From Quillaja saponaria (Eukaryota > Streptophyta > Magnoliopsida > Fabales > Quillajaceae), in assembly GCA_029379385.1 (NCBI GenBank), contig CM055607.1:13268001-13332000 (forward strand): a stretch of DNA of 64,000 bases. The letters run 5' to 3'. Of this stretch, positions 35,645 through 47,329 are shown piece by piece (position 1 is the first letter of the stretch; every line of letters starts with the position of its first letter). Both the position numbers and the translations under genes were made by a program. The notes under the pieces were generated by a model, which saw only the letters and a program-made list of their open reading frames with translations, did no database searches and was not told the DNA's origin.

Positions 35645-35840
35645 TCAGTAAATCAAAGGATAAGAGTAGGCACCTTCTCCATATAGCTGTTCTAGTCGAG
35701 CTACAATGTGCTTCCTATAAGTGTACTTCTTCAAAGCATGAGCTTGATGAACTCTTATGTGACAAAATAAATTATCTCGCTGATTTTCAGCACATATTTC
35801 AATAATCTTCTGCACCACCTAATTCTCGAAGTGGACCTTC
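35645..35840 (-). pseudogene. Pumilio (PUF) C-terminal repeat fragment
   Basis: Minus-strand translation gives [22 protein letters not shown], then [20 protein letters not shown]. This matches the last PUF repeat of plant Pumilio RNA-binding proteins, where the stop replaces Tyr (TAT to TAG) in NYVVQK. A two-residue insertion sits before H-A-L-K-K. No further PUF repeats were seen upstream (35870-36300). The fragment starts about 55 bp beyond the point where units A and C stop matching. Confidence 0.72.
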
Positions 35841-35869
35841 ACAATGACTTGGTAAAAAATAATCAATTA

Positions 35870-36400
35870 CAATATGTAAAGAATATTCTATAACTGCACA
35901 TAAGAGATATTCTAGTGAGAATATTTCCATTATTACAGATGTATCCAAATAGTGTTAGGTCAACTTGTTAGGCCACACAACGTTTTGAAAAATAACATCA
36001 TGCAGCAGAAATATACTAATTCATGGGTTGAAAACATATAGCACAAAACTTTCTGACTATAAAAAAAATGGTAGTAGTTTAACTTTTACATCTTCATTCA
36101 AACTTTCAGAGAAAAAAAAAAATAGCAATAAGAACATCAATTTTTGCATTTGACCCGTTAATTCTTAGTTTGAGATAGTATTGTAAAAACCGTTCTTTAA
36201 ATTAGTTGAAATATCATACATAGGCTCTACATGTTTGATTAATTTTCATTACAACCACTGATTGGGATTTGAAATTATCAAAATAGAGTGATTAATTATG
36301 AATTTGTGACCGTAAAAAAATCATTTAATTCCTGTGGGCTTCTCAATTTAACTATTACATTTTTACATTTCTAACCTCTCTAGATGAATGTATGATAATT
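35870..36400. other. AT-rich stretch, nothing recognised
   Basis: No ORF or clear element. At 36374-36398 the words CTCTCTAGATGAATGTATGATAA repeat the sequence at the 3' end of the SINA copies (13238, 37775, 43720), so a small piece of unit border may lie here. Confidence 0.4.
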
Positions 36401-36410
36401 GATCTTTAAA

Positions 36411-37076
36411 AGTTTACATTTCTATCATTTCATTTTTATTCCTACAAGTGTTTTTAGACAAATTGTATTTTGACTGTTAAAAGTTATACTTTAATCATTT
36501 TAATCCTTATAAGATTTAATATTTTTATAATTATGACCCTTAATAAAATATCAATTTTATAGTGATTTTTATGGGATTGAAATTGCTTAAAAAACTAAGT
36601 AAAGTAAAAAAAGAGCGGATAAATTTATATTGATTTATAGAAAATATAATACTTACTTGACATGTTCGAATGTAGTATTTCATTATTTTCTATGTAATAT
36701 TTTTTATTTAACAATTAGTTTGAATATCATATTCTTTTATCTCTTTTTATGTTTATTTTATTTTTTTATGATCTTCATCAAGTTTATATATCTATCTAAA
36801 TTACATCAATTCTTAACTTATAACCAAGTAAAATTCAAGTAAATATTCATTTATTAAGCTTGTCATTCTATTTTTAGTCGAAATTTGTGATTCATTTTAT
36901 ATTTTGATAAATAAATATGATTAATATACATTTTATATATTTTATTAGGACATAATTATAAAAATATTAAATTTTATAGGGGTTAAAACAATTAAAATAT
37001 AACTTTTAACAGTGAAAGCATAATTTTGTCTAAAAATTTGTAGGGATAGAAATGATAAAAATGTAATATTTTAGGG
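36411..37076. repeat. Long inverted repeat, about 125-bp arms, 412-bp spacer
   Basis: Arm 36411-36538 and arm 36951-37076 are imperfect reverse complements: for example GACTGTTAAAAGTTATACTTTAA against TTAAAATATAACTTTTAACAGT, and TTAATATTTTTATAATTATG against CATAATTATAAAAATATTAA. Related words recur near 37235-37270, and a GC-rich GGGGCCATCGCCCCCTAAAGG segment follows at 37286. Could be a foldback element or two facing copies of a repeat. No coding potential. Confidence 0.78.
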
Positions 37077-37429
37077 CTAAAAATAAATTTCCCCAAAAGT
37101 GGGTCATAAATATAAAATATATAAAAATTTTAAAAGAATCACACTGATTAAAGTAAAACATTTTTTTTTTTTTTTTGGTGCAGATTAAAGTACAACTTTT
37201 AAGATTCAAAATATATATAATTTAAAAATCTTGTAGGGATCAAAATAATAAAAGTACAAATTTTAAAAGCAAAAAATAAAAAATCCTCTAGGGGCCATCG
37301 CCCCCTAAAGGTTTCCAATCCCGCCCCTGACCACTTTGTGACCAAGTTGATGAAGAAATATCAAGTTCAATATAGTAGTTAGCCTTATTATGATTTTGGT
37401 TTGTATTTTTTTTTTTTTTTGGTCTATTT

Positions 37430-37777
37430 TAGTTGTATTATATATGGAGACCCTTTAGTTTGTGATGATGATTCTGTAATCTTCATATCCACATCCGTAA
37501 GTTATGTAGTTTTATTTTATTTAAGTTTTTAAAAATAAAATTTTTAGATAAATATAATTTTCTACAATAAAAATTATCTGAATATTAGTCAAATTCAAAT
37601 TGAAATATAAATACATAGTAAGGTATTTGAAATTGTTCTATCTAAATTCCAGTCTTAAATGAGGATTTCCATTTTTTCAATCCAAAGAAATACAAAAACA
37701 GTAAGGTATTCGAAATTGTTCTAGTTACATTTCTGATTTCTCCCAACGTAACTTTAACAATCTTACATTTCTACCCT
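37430..37777. repeat. Left flank shared by units B and C
   Basis: Matches 43366-43722 (AGTAAGGTATTTGAAATTG, AGTCTTAAATGAGGAT, TTCTAGTTACATTTCTGATTTC). Contains an internal direct repeat of TAGTAAGGTATT. It marks the start of the B and C repeat units; unit A has different sequence at this place. Confidence 0.8.
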
Positions 37778-40700
37778 CTAGATGAATGTATGATAAGTAC
37801 CCCTACTCCATATGCTGAGGTCCAACTTGAGCTGCCCGCAAGAACCAAAAAAAACCGAATGGAATTAAAAGGCACCCTGGTGAAGGAATATCAGTAACCC
37901 GACCTTGAGTGATCTTTGCATAAGATTGTAACCGAAGACAGCTTCCCTGATCAGATTTAGCCGAAAGTTCATAATATGCTCCTACCTTCGATAAGCATGG
38001 GCCAATACAAGTAACTGTGACAATATTCCCCACAAGTTCCATATGATTGTGGAGAATAAATAGAACACCTTCATTTTGTTCTTGAAGAACAAGGTATTTT
38101 TCAGTAGCACTTAAGCAAATCGGGAAAATGCTATTGTAGATGAAACTCATTGCATTGTTCATATGGTTAATTCTAAAATGCAGGGATAACACAGTCACTG
38201 AAGCAGCAAAGTTACAGTCTGAATGGGGGCATGAACAATGGTGCATAGATGCATGTCATCTCATGGTCTTTTTTCTCACCGTAACTCATCAGTATCTTGG
38301 CACCCATATTCTGTATAGTTGCATGATATTCTTAAGGATTCCAAGACCCTCTCAATGGCTCGGCAACGATTGTAGGCCAATAGGGCCATCACAAAAGGCA
38401 GAACTGTTGGCAATCTTGGTATAGCAGGAAGAGCAAACAGTATGCCCATTCTCACACTGAATTGTCATGTAATCACATAATCACAGAGAAAGTAGTCAGA
38501 TTACATTAGAGCATATCTGCCAATGACACAAATCATACTTAAAAAGGCCAACAAGTTGGAAACTAAAACTACAAGTTCTGCACAACAAATCATTTGAGTT
38601 TTATTCAGAGACATAAATAAAGCAAAAGAAAATAAATAAATAAATGAATGAATGAGAGAAAGAACTAAATAACATATATAACAAAACCTTAGTCTATAAT
38701 AAATACCACCAAGTCACACAATGGCTGAATAATAAGATTCTTCCAAACTTCATAATCCCACTCCCCTCACCCTATCTTTTCTGCAAACCATTATTTAACA
38801 GGACTCAAACATAATCCCTGATTAGAATACATCTCTTTCAGACTGTGATTGCATGATATCCCCTTGAAAAGACATTGCATACAGAAAAAACCACAGGCCT
38901 ATTTTGATTTCACTCAGTTTTAATCATAAATTAAAAGTTAAGCCGCAAGAATAACCAAATATTTTTATCACCTTAATGCTTGATTCGGGAAAGGAAAAAA
39001 ATGGAACAATAGGAGGAAAGAATGAGACGCTTTACTTTCTCTTATTTGGGAACCGCGTAAAAAATACATGGAATGATTTTGGACAGAAAATTTTGATATT
39101 GGGACCACAAAATTCAATTGTTCCACAAGTGGGAAAAAGAAAATACAAAGAAAAATTGGGTATTAGTTGTAGTATGGTAGAGGCATCATAAATAACAATT
39201 ATAGCCTTACTCCTAACCTTTATTTATCTTTACATGTAATCTTATTTTATCATTATCAGATATAGCATATGACAGATTAATCCAAGCAATTTTAAGCGAT
39301 CTATCCAATTAGGTTCCAAACTGCAAAGATGCAAATCATGTTCCATTATCAAATCAAAATATCTGCATGCTTGTTAATACATAATTATGATGCAAGAAAA
39401 ATTTATTGCCAATAGACTGTCAAATAAAAACGGTTACATCCTTAGGTGATATATAGAAGTTCACACTTACACCTACATACACACACACACATGCACATGC
39501 AACCAAGCACAAGCACACACGCACACACGCACACACGTGCACACGGGCACATCAGCACATGCAAGTGCACAAACAAAGATACTTGCTTGCCCAGCAGAAA
39601 ACTTCAGTGCAACAAACTCTCTACAAAAGGTCCTGTAACATACTCTGGAAAGTTTTTTTTTGAGAACCAATGTGAAGTGGAAAATATATTTGATATACTT
39701 CTTATTCAATGATAAGGATTTTTTTTGTACAAGTAAAAATTCATTTAAAACATCACCAGAGGGAGCAAACCCAAATACATGAGAGATATACAAGGTTTAC
39801 CTCCACTAAACAAAAATATATCCTACATGCAAGTTATAAACTGAAATTCTAAGAACAAGCTAAGCAATTCTCTAAAGAGCATCTCTACTAAACACAGTTT
39901 TTATAGAACTCCACTAAACGCATTTAATGCCCACAATTAGATTTCGTCCACTCAATAGGGAAAAAAGTCATTTCAAACCAAGAAAGGCAATCAATAAAAC
40001 TTTCCACATTTAAACCGTATAGTAACTACACAAGATCCCCTTAGCTAATTAGTTTGAAATGGCTTATTCCATCTTGACATGGAAATGATCTCCTTAGAGA
40101 TGGCAAGCAGTTAAAATGGTTTTCTAAAATCATGATTATCAACCTACACTGACAGATGGGAGTATAAACATTTAAAGAGAGATGTAACTTAATGGTCAAC
40201 CCTCTTAAGCATAAACGAAAATCATAACCTAGATTGCCAAAAACCAGTATCAAATCTATGTATAGAGCAGCTAGTACTTTTTTAGGAATAACTAAAATGT
40301 TTTTTCTTATTTATCTATTCATTTTATAATAAAATGCTGTCAATCAAAAGTGAAGAACATGTATCGAAGCAATACGCACTGGTAACATCTCAACAAATCT
40401 TACTTCAGAAAATAGAATCTTCAAAATTCCATCTTGTTTAATTATAACTCCCCTCAGAAACATTTTAATTAATTGTTGAGTGTAATTCCAACTAATTCAT
40501 CTTCGGCTTAATTCAACCCACCTTTCTTCATTTCAGCAATCTTAATTGTTTAGTGCATAGATCTTTTAAACTTAGAGGCATGCTCACCTTAATTCACACT
40601 GAAGCCACAGGCATCAAACTTCCCTATCCAATTCATCAAGATTCGTTGATTACATAGGTAAAACATCATGTTCAAACTAAAAAACCCAGCTTTTTTCTGT

Positions 40701-41426
40701 CAGACCTAATTCCTAGCCAACTCAGACTAACGACCACTAGCACTCCCCTAAACGCTTATTCTATGATCACTTTCCTGAAATCCCAACTTTCTCCTGTTAC
40801 TCAAAATTCAAACCCGCAAACTAATTGAATTTATCAAGCTTCTCAGTACAATCCTATTACAAAAGTATCAGAGATTCCATAACCATTCAAGACAATAAAA
40901 CCGACTATTCAATAAACAAACCTAAGTAGAGAATCATTTTTAATGCATTGAACCCATTACATATATCATTTTCCAAAGCATATGAATAAATTTAAAGAAA
41001 TGGTCTCAAGAAACCTAACCTGGAAAACAGGAATGCTCAAGGGTTCGCAGCAAATGCAGCAATCAAGCACTTCTGGGTCCATTAGCTTCATAGGCGCATC
41101 TCTACTAGGTCCCTCCCAATAATGTCCACTTGATTGCTACCGTTATATGCATGTCCAGCAATTCGACCCTGATCTTGTTCTTCTTCATCGAAGTTACCTT
41201 CTCCTTCATCAACATCATCGCTTACTACTCCACATTCATCGTCGTTTTCCTCATCACTTTCCTCTGCTTCTTCTTCTTCTTCTTCTGCGTCACTTTCGTC
41301 TTCTACATTTACTGGCTCGCGTTGTTGATCAACGGAGCTGTATCTGAGGCCGATTCTCATCATCTTCTGCCAGGGATCGCTTGATCCCTCACCATCATCA
41401 TCCCTACCAACGGAGAATTTTGCCAT
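37778..41426 (-). pseudogene. SINA-like E3 ligase copy 2 (unit B), several frameshifts
   Basis: Exon 1 is 41426-41020 and exon 2 is 38456-37778 by alignment with the other copies. Exon 1 loses one base near 41120-41130 (TGGACATTATTGG against TGGACACTCATTGG) and stops at 41088, before the RING. In exon 2 the RING is damaged (C-Y-T-K where C-C-T-K is usual; K-C-x-F-C reads S-S-A-F-C) and an extra base near 38374 shifts the frame. A further shift near 37850 changes the last residues. The part 38246-37803 is open and keeps the SINA domain pattern. The acidic tract is longer than in copy 1. Clearly a pseudogene. Confidence 0.9.
39470..39565. repeat. Expanded CA/CGCACA microsatellite in intron of copy 2
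   Basis: ACACACACACATGCACATGC followed by repeated ACACGC units; longer than at the same place in copies 1 and 3. Confidence 0.9.
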
Positions 41427-42354
41427 CTCCTTCTCGCCTCACTCAGTAACGCTGCCCTCCTCTCTCTCAATAACGCTCATTCCTCTCCCAATCTCAAATA
41501 AATAAAGGACACTCTTTGGCGCAAAATGGAAAATAATGCCTTCGCTCTTTTTATCTTTTTTGAATCCAGAAACAATGTATCTGTTTGTACAAAAAAAAAA
41601 AAAAAACGTATCTATTTGTACCAAAACAAATCAATGTTCGTATCTGTACCGAAAAAAAAAAGACAATGTACCTTTCACGTTTTTTCATTTTTAAGGAAAA
41701 TGTTTAAGGGGCGAAATGGCCTTCACTACACTAGCTATTTTGCTTCGGTAGTGACTACATAACATGAGTATTAAAGCTTAAGGATAATTTATAGAAGTTA
41801 CATAATATGTAATATCTATGAATTTTTTCATCTTAAGAGATAGTGTACTTACTATTGTTATATAATTAAATTTTTTAGTATTTATTATCGTGGATGATAA
41901 ATAATATTAGTATATAAATTATAAGTTTTGAGAAAATTAAATATTATATTCATTATATTTTAATAAATATCATACGAGCCTTTGTTTATATACAATATAC
42001 ACCATTCTTGAGATTAGAGATATTTAAAATTAGTAATCCATGTGTTGCATTGTACTAAATCTATTGTATCTATGATAATAAATGTTCAAACGATTTTATA
42101 TTTATAATCTTAACGAATACTATCTTTAATCAACCCATATATATTTCTTTTTTCTTTTTTGAGTTTCACATAGTTGTAATTTAAAATATAAAACGCTAAA
42201 TCTTCCAATTATACCCCATATATATATATTAATTAACAAGTGTCTACCCCTAGCATATTATTGGAAAAAATTATTATATAAATTCTACTCTAATGTATTG
42301 TTGTAATCTTTGTATATTTTTATGTAATTAAGAAAAAGTAGTTTAAAGTACATA

Positions 42355-43303
42355 TAAATCCCTTATAGTTTCCCTTATTCCTAAACACATACATATATTT
42401 TTGTCCAAAACTAACTCATGTGCTTCGGATAAAACTTACTTTTGACGGGTTCTATTACATTTAACCAATAAAATACTCAAGTGCTATGCAAACCGTTGTC
42501 TCAACCTACGTCTTCTTCTACCCAAACTCGAAAATTCCTAATTTCTTCTCCAAAACCTCAAATCATTAAATCCCCATGGTTGGTTATTGGTTATTTTTCA
42601 TATCTGATCCTTTCAGATGTTATTTATTCTGCTGAGGATTCTAATTGCAAATTTAATGCAGATGAGTCTTGATTCTGCCAAAAAAGAGCCTTGTTACTGA
42701 CCACACCGTCGTTCAACCTAGAAGAATTGATGAGTCATCACCTAGCTATTATGATTCTGAGGATGCTACTACTTAAATGGGATCCCAAACTCCTGGTGGA
42801 AGTACGCCTATGAAATTTTCTAGTACACTTTCTGACGGGGGAGCTGCACGAGAGGCTAATGGTTCTTTAAATACAGTCAACAGCCTTGCAAAGGAATTTG
42901 AGCAAAGGAAACAGAACTTTGTGGTGCTGTAGGGATTGTTTAGAGGTTTCAGCCCCCTTGTTTCTTTCAAATAGTGTTGCTGGTCATGTATACTCCGTTG
43001 TTACTTATCCCATGTGAATGGTGCTGAATTCATGAAAAATGTGTGTTAATATTTTGTGATTTTGGGATTTGAGGTTTTGGAGAAGAAATTGAGGATTTCA
43101 AAGTTTGGATAGAACACGTGCCTAGCACAGTGGATATTTTATTGGTTAAACATTACAAAATCTGTCAAAAAACATTTTCATACAAAACACAGAAAAATGA
43201 GATTTTTGATAAAATGAAATACATGTATGTGTGTGGGAATAAGTTAAATCATAGAAAATGTATGTTTATTTTACTCTTTAAAAAGTACTATATTTTCTGA
43301 CTA
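42355..43303 (+). other. About 950-bp insertion in unit B carrying a myosin VIII gene piece
   Basis: In units A and C the words GTATATTTTTTGTGGTT and TGTCCATTTAGAAAC are about 80 bp apart; in unit B they are separated by about 1 kb. The extra sequence holds a plus-strand exon-like piece (42662-42920). No clear inverted ends or target duplication were found, so the carrier is not identified. A Pack-type element or a filler insertion at a break are both possible. Confidence 0.65.
42662..42920 (+). pseudogene. Class VIII myosin C-terminal exon fragment
   Basis: After an acceptor-like TTTAATGCAG, the plus strand reads M-S-L-D-S-A-K, then (after an extra A) LVTDHTVVQPRRIDESSPSY, D-S-E-D-A-T-T-stop, M-G-S-Q-T-P-G-G-S-T-P-M-K-F and LNTVNSLAKEFEQRKQNF. 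These are the linker and coiled-coil words of plant myosin VIII tails. One frameshift, one nonsense codon (TCA to TAA) and an abrupt end show decay. The retained acceptor argues for a DNA copy rather than a spliced-RNA copy. Confidence 0.8.
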
Positions 43304-43722
43304 CTAGTGTCCATTTAGAAACATTAAAAAAGAACATTTGGTTTTCCAATTGCCAAGATTTAGTTGTATTATGGCAATACTTGCAGTTTGTGTAATGATT
43401 ATATCATTTTAATATTCACATCCAAACCGTAAATTATTTCATTTTATTTTATTTAAGTTTTTTAAAATAAAATATTCATATAAATAAAAAATTTTACAAT
43501 GAAAATTCTAATATTTGAATTTGAATTCAAATAGTAGTCAAACTCAAATTGAAAATATAAATAGTAAGGTATTTGAAATTGCTCTATTTAAAATTCCAGT
43601 CTTAAATGAGGATACCCAATTTATAAATCAACAACAATACAAATAGTAAGGTATTGGAAATTGTTCTAGTTACATTTCTGATTTCTCCCAACTTAACTTT
43701 AACAATCTTACATTTCTACCCT

Positions 43723-46700
43723 CTAGATGAATGTATGATAAGTACCACTTCTCCATATGCTGAGCTCCAACTTGAGCTGCCCGCAAGAACCAAAAAAACC
43801 AAATGGAATTAAAAGGCACCCTGGTGAAGGATCAGTAACCCGACCTTGAGTGATCTTGGCATAAGATTGTAACCTAAGACAGCTTCCCTGATCAGATTTA
43901 GCCGTAAGTTCATAATTTGCTCCTACCTTCGATGAGCATGGACCAATACAAGTAACTGTGACAATATTCCCCAGAAGTTCCATATGAATATTGTGGAGAA
44001 TAAATAGAACACCTTCGTTCTGTTCTTGAAGAACAAGGTATTTTTCAGTAGCACTTAAGCAAATGGGGAAAAAGCTATTGTAGATGAAACTCATTGCAGA
44101 GTTCCTATGGTTCACGCTAAAGTGCAGGGATAACACAGTCACTGGAGCAGCAAAGTTACAGTCTGAATGGGGGCATAAACAAGGAACATAGATGCATGTC
44201 TTCTCATGGTCTTTTTTCTCGCTGTAACTCATTGTTTCTTGGCACCCATATTCTGCATTGTTGCATGATATTCTTAGGGATTCCAAGACCTTCTCAATGG
44301 CTCGGCAACGATTGTAGCCAATAGCACAAGCACAAAAAGCACATTTGTGGGTAATCTTGGTACAGCAGGAAGAGCAAACAGTATGCCCATTCTCACACTG
44401 AATTGTCATGTAATCACATAATCACAGATAAGATTAGAGCACATCTATCTATGACACAAATTATACTTAAAAAGGTCAAGAAGTTGGAAATATTCTCCAC
44501 AACAAATCATTTTTTTATTCAGAGACACAATAAAGCAAAAAAAAAAAAAAAAAGAATAAATAAATGTGAGAAAGAACTAAAATAACATATATAACAAAAC
44601 TTTAGTCTATAATAAATACCACCAAATCACAAAATGCTAAAATAAGAAGATTCTTCATATCAAACTTCATAACCCCACTCCCCTCACCCTATCTTTTCAG
44701 CAAACCATTATTTAATGGGACTCAAAACAAAATCCATGATTTGAATAAATCTCTTTCAGGCTGTGATTTCATCATATCCCCATGAAAAGACATCGCACAC
44801 GGCATTTTTTGACATCATTCAGCTTCAATCATAAATTAAAAATTATGCCACAAGAATAACCTAATATTTTTATAACCTTAATGCATGATTCAGGAAAGGA
44901 AAAAAATGGGACAATAGGAGGAAAAAATAAGAGGCTGTTACTTTCTCCTATTTGGACCACGTAAAAAATGCATGGAATGATTTTGGACAGAAAATTTTGA
45001 TATTGGGATCACAAAATTCAATTGCTGCACAACTGGGAAAAAGAAAATACAAAGAAAAATTGGGCATTAGTTGTAGTCTGGTAGAGGCGTCATAAATAAC
45101 AATTCTAGACAAATTATGTTGCCAATAGACTTTCCAAACAAAATGATATGTCCATAAGTGATACATAGAAGTTCAAACCTACACCTATATACACAAAACA
45201 CACATGCACATGCAACCAAGCACAAGCACGCATGCACACATGTGCACATCAGCACATGCAATTGCACAAAGAAAGATGCTTACACAGCAGAAAACTTCTA
45301 GCAACAAAGTCTGGAAAGTTTTTTTGTGAAACTTATGAAGTGGAAAATATATTTGATATACTTCTTATCACAGTTCAGTGATAAGGATTTTTTTGTATAA
45401 GTAAATATCCATTTAAAACATCACAAGAAGGGGCAAACCCAATTACACAAGAGATATACAAGTTTTACCTCCATTAAGCAAAAATGTATTCTACATTCAA
45501 ATTATAAAATGAAATTCTAAGAACAAGCTAAACAATTCTCCAAAGAGCATCTCGTTTTTTTATAGAGCTCCACTAAACGCAGCTAAGCCCCACAATTAGA
45601 TTCTCTACCAATCAATAGGGAAAAAAGTAATTTCAAACCAAGAAAGGAAATCAATAAAATTTTCCACATTTAAACCATATAGTAAGTTAGTAACTACTCA
45701 GAACCCCCTAGCTAATTACTGTGAAATGGCTTATTCCATTTTGACATGGAAATGATCTCCTTAGAGATGTAAGCAGTTAAAATGGTTTTCTAAATTCCTC
45801 GTTATCCACCTACACTGACAGCTGGGAGTATAAACATTTAAGGAGAGATGTAACTTAATGGTCAACCTTCTTAAGCATAAACAAAGATCATAACCTAGAT
45901 TGCCAAAAACCAGTATCAAATCTATGTATAGAGCAGCTAGTACTTTTTTAGGAATAACTAAAATGTTTTTTTATTTGTCTATTCATTTTATAATAAAATG
46001 CTGTCAATCAAAAGTGAAGAACATGTATTGAAGCAATACTGCACTGGTAACATCTCAACAAATCTTACTTCAGAAAATAGAATCTTCAAAATTCCATCTT
46101 GTTTAATTATTCCTCCCCTCAAAAAACATTTGAAGTAATTGTTGAGTGTAATTCCAACTAATTCATCTTTAACCGAATTCAACCCACCTTTCTTCATTTC
46201 AGCAATCTTAATTGTTTAGTGCATAAAGATCGTATAACTTAGGGACATGCTCACCTTAATTCACACTGAAGCCATAGGCGGCAAACTTCTATCTAATTCA
46301 TCAATATTCATTGATTACTTAGCTAAAACACAATCTTCAAACTTTGACCTTGCCTACATCTTATTTTCACAAGTATGTGATGATAGGACTTTCTTTATAT
46401 TTCCAGCAAACCAAATACAAGCTTCATATTTAAGTTTGTTACTGTTTCGATTGAAGTACTTAACAAACTCACTACGGGCTACAAAAGAAGCCAGAAAATT
46501 TTACACCACGTCTTCGAAATGTTTGCAAGATCTAGTTGTTATAATAATAAAACTAAAAAACTCAGCTTTTTTCTGTCATACCCAATTCCTTGCCAACTCA
46601 GACAAACGACCACTAGCACACCCCTAAACGCTTATTCTATGATCACTTCCCTGAAATCCCAACTTTCTCCTGTTACTCAAAATTCAAACCCGCAAACTAA

Positions 46701-47277
46701 TTGAATTTATCAAGCTTCTCATACAATCCTATCACAAAAGTATCAGAGATTCCATAACCATTCAAGACAATAAAACCGACTATTCAATAAACAAACCTAA
46801 TTAGAGAATCATTTTTAAGGCATTAAACCCATGACATATATCATTTGCCAAACATAGGAATAAGTCTAAAGGAATGGTTGCAAGAAACCTAACCTGGAAA
46901 ACAGGAATGCTCAAGGGTTCGTAGCAAATGCAGCAATCAAGGACTTCTGGGTCGATTAGGTTAACAGAAATAGGCGCATCTCTACTGGGTCCCTCCCAAT
47001 GAGTGTCCACTTGATTGCTACCGTTGGATGCATGTCCAGAAATTCTACCCTGATCCTGTTCTTCTTCATCGAATTCTCCTTCTCCTTCATCAGTATCATC
47101 ACTTACTACTACACATTCATCGTCGCATTCCTCATCACTTTCCTCTTCTTCTTCTTCTTCTGCATCACTTTCGTCTTCTACATTTACTGGCTCGCGTTGT
47201 AGATCAACTGTGCTGTATCTGAGGCTGACTCTCCTCCTCTTCTGCCAGGTATCGCTCGAATCCCTCACCAACATCAT
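43723..47277 (-). CDS. SINA-like E3 ubiquitin ligase copy 3 (unit C), best preserved, shifted N-terminus
   Basis: Exon 1 is 47277-46894 (donor GT 46893-46892) and exon 2 is 44397-43723 (acceptor ATTCAG before 44397; stop TAG 43725-43723). The product would be 352 aa: basic/acidic N-region with Glu tract, RING (C-C-I-C, C-E-N-G-H, C-S-S-C-C, C-A-F-C) split by a 2496-bp intron, SIAH-type zinc finger (C-N-N-A-E-Y-G-C to H-x3-C) and SINA domain. These proteins pass ubiquitin to substrates bound by the SINA domain. The ancestral ATG (47302) is out of frame because of an extra T near 47260 (GGATTCGAG against GGATCGAG); the next in-frame ATG is 47277, preceded by an ATG that opens a wrong frame. Translation may thus be weak. 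Activity is uncertain. Confidence 0.75.
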
Positions 47278-47329
47278 CCCTACCAACGGAGAATTTTGCC
47301 ATCTCCTCCTCGCCTCACTCAAGTAACGC

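Noticed and set aside
39473..39793. Minus-strand Val/Cys-rich frame
   Set aside because: Translation of the CA microsatellite in the intron of SINA copy 2.
41130..41384. Plus-strand frames opposite the SINA exon 1 copies (also 18015-18371 and 46999-47222)
   Set aside because: Shadows of the minus-strand acidic tract; the Phe/Leu-rich products reflect GAA repeats read from the other strand.
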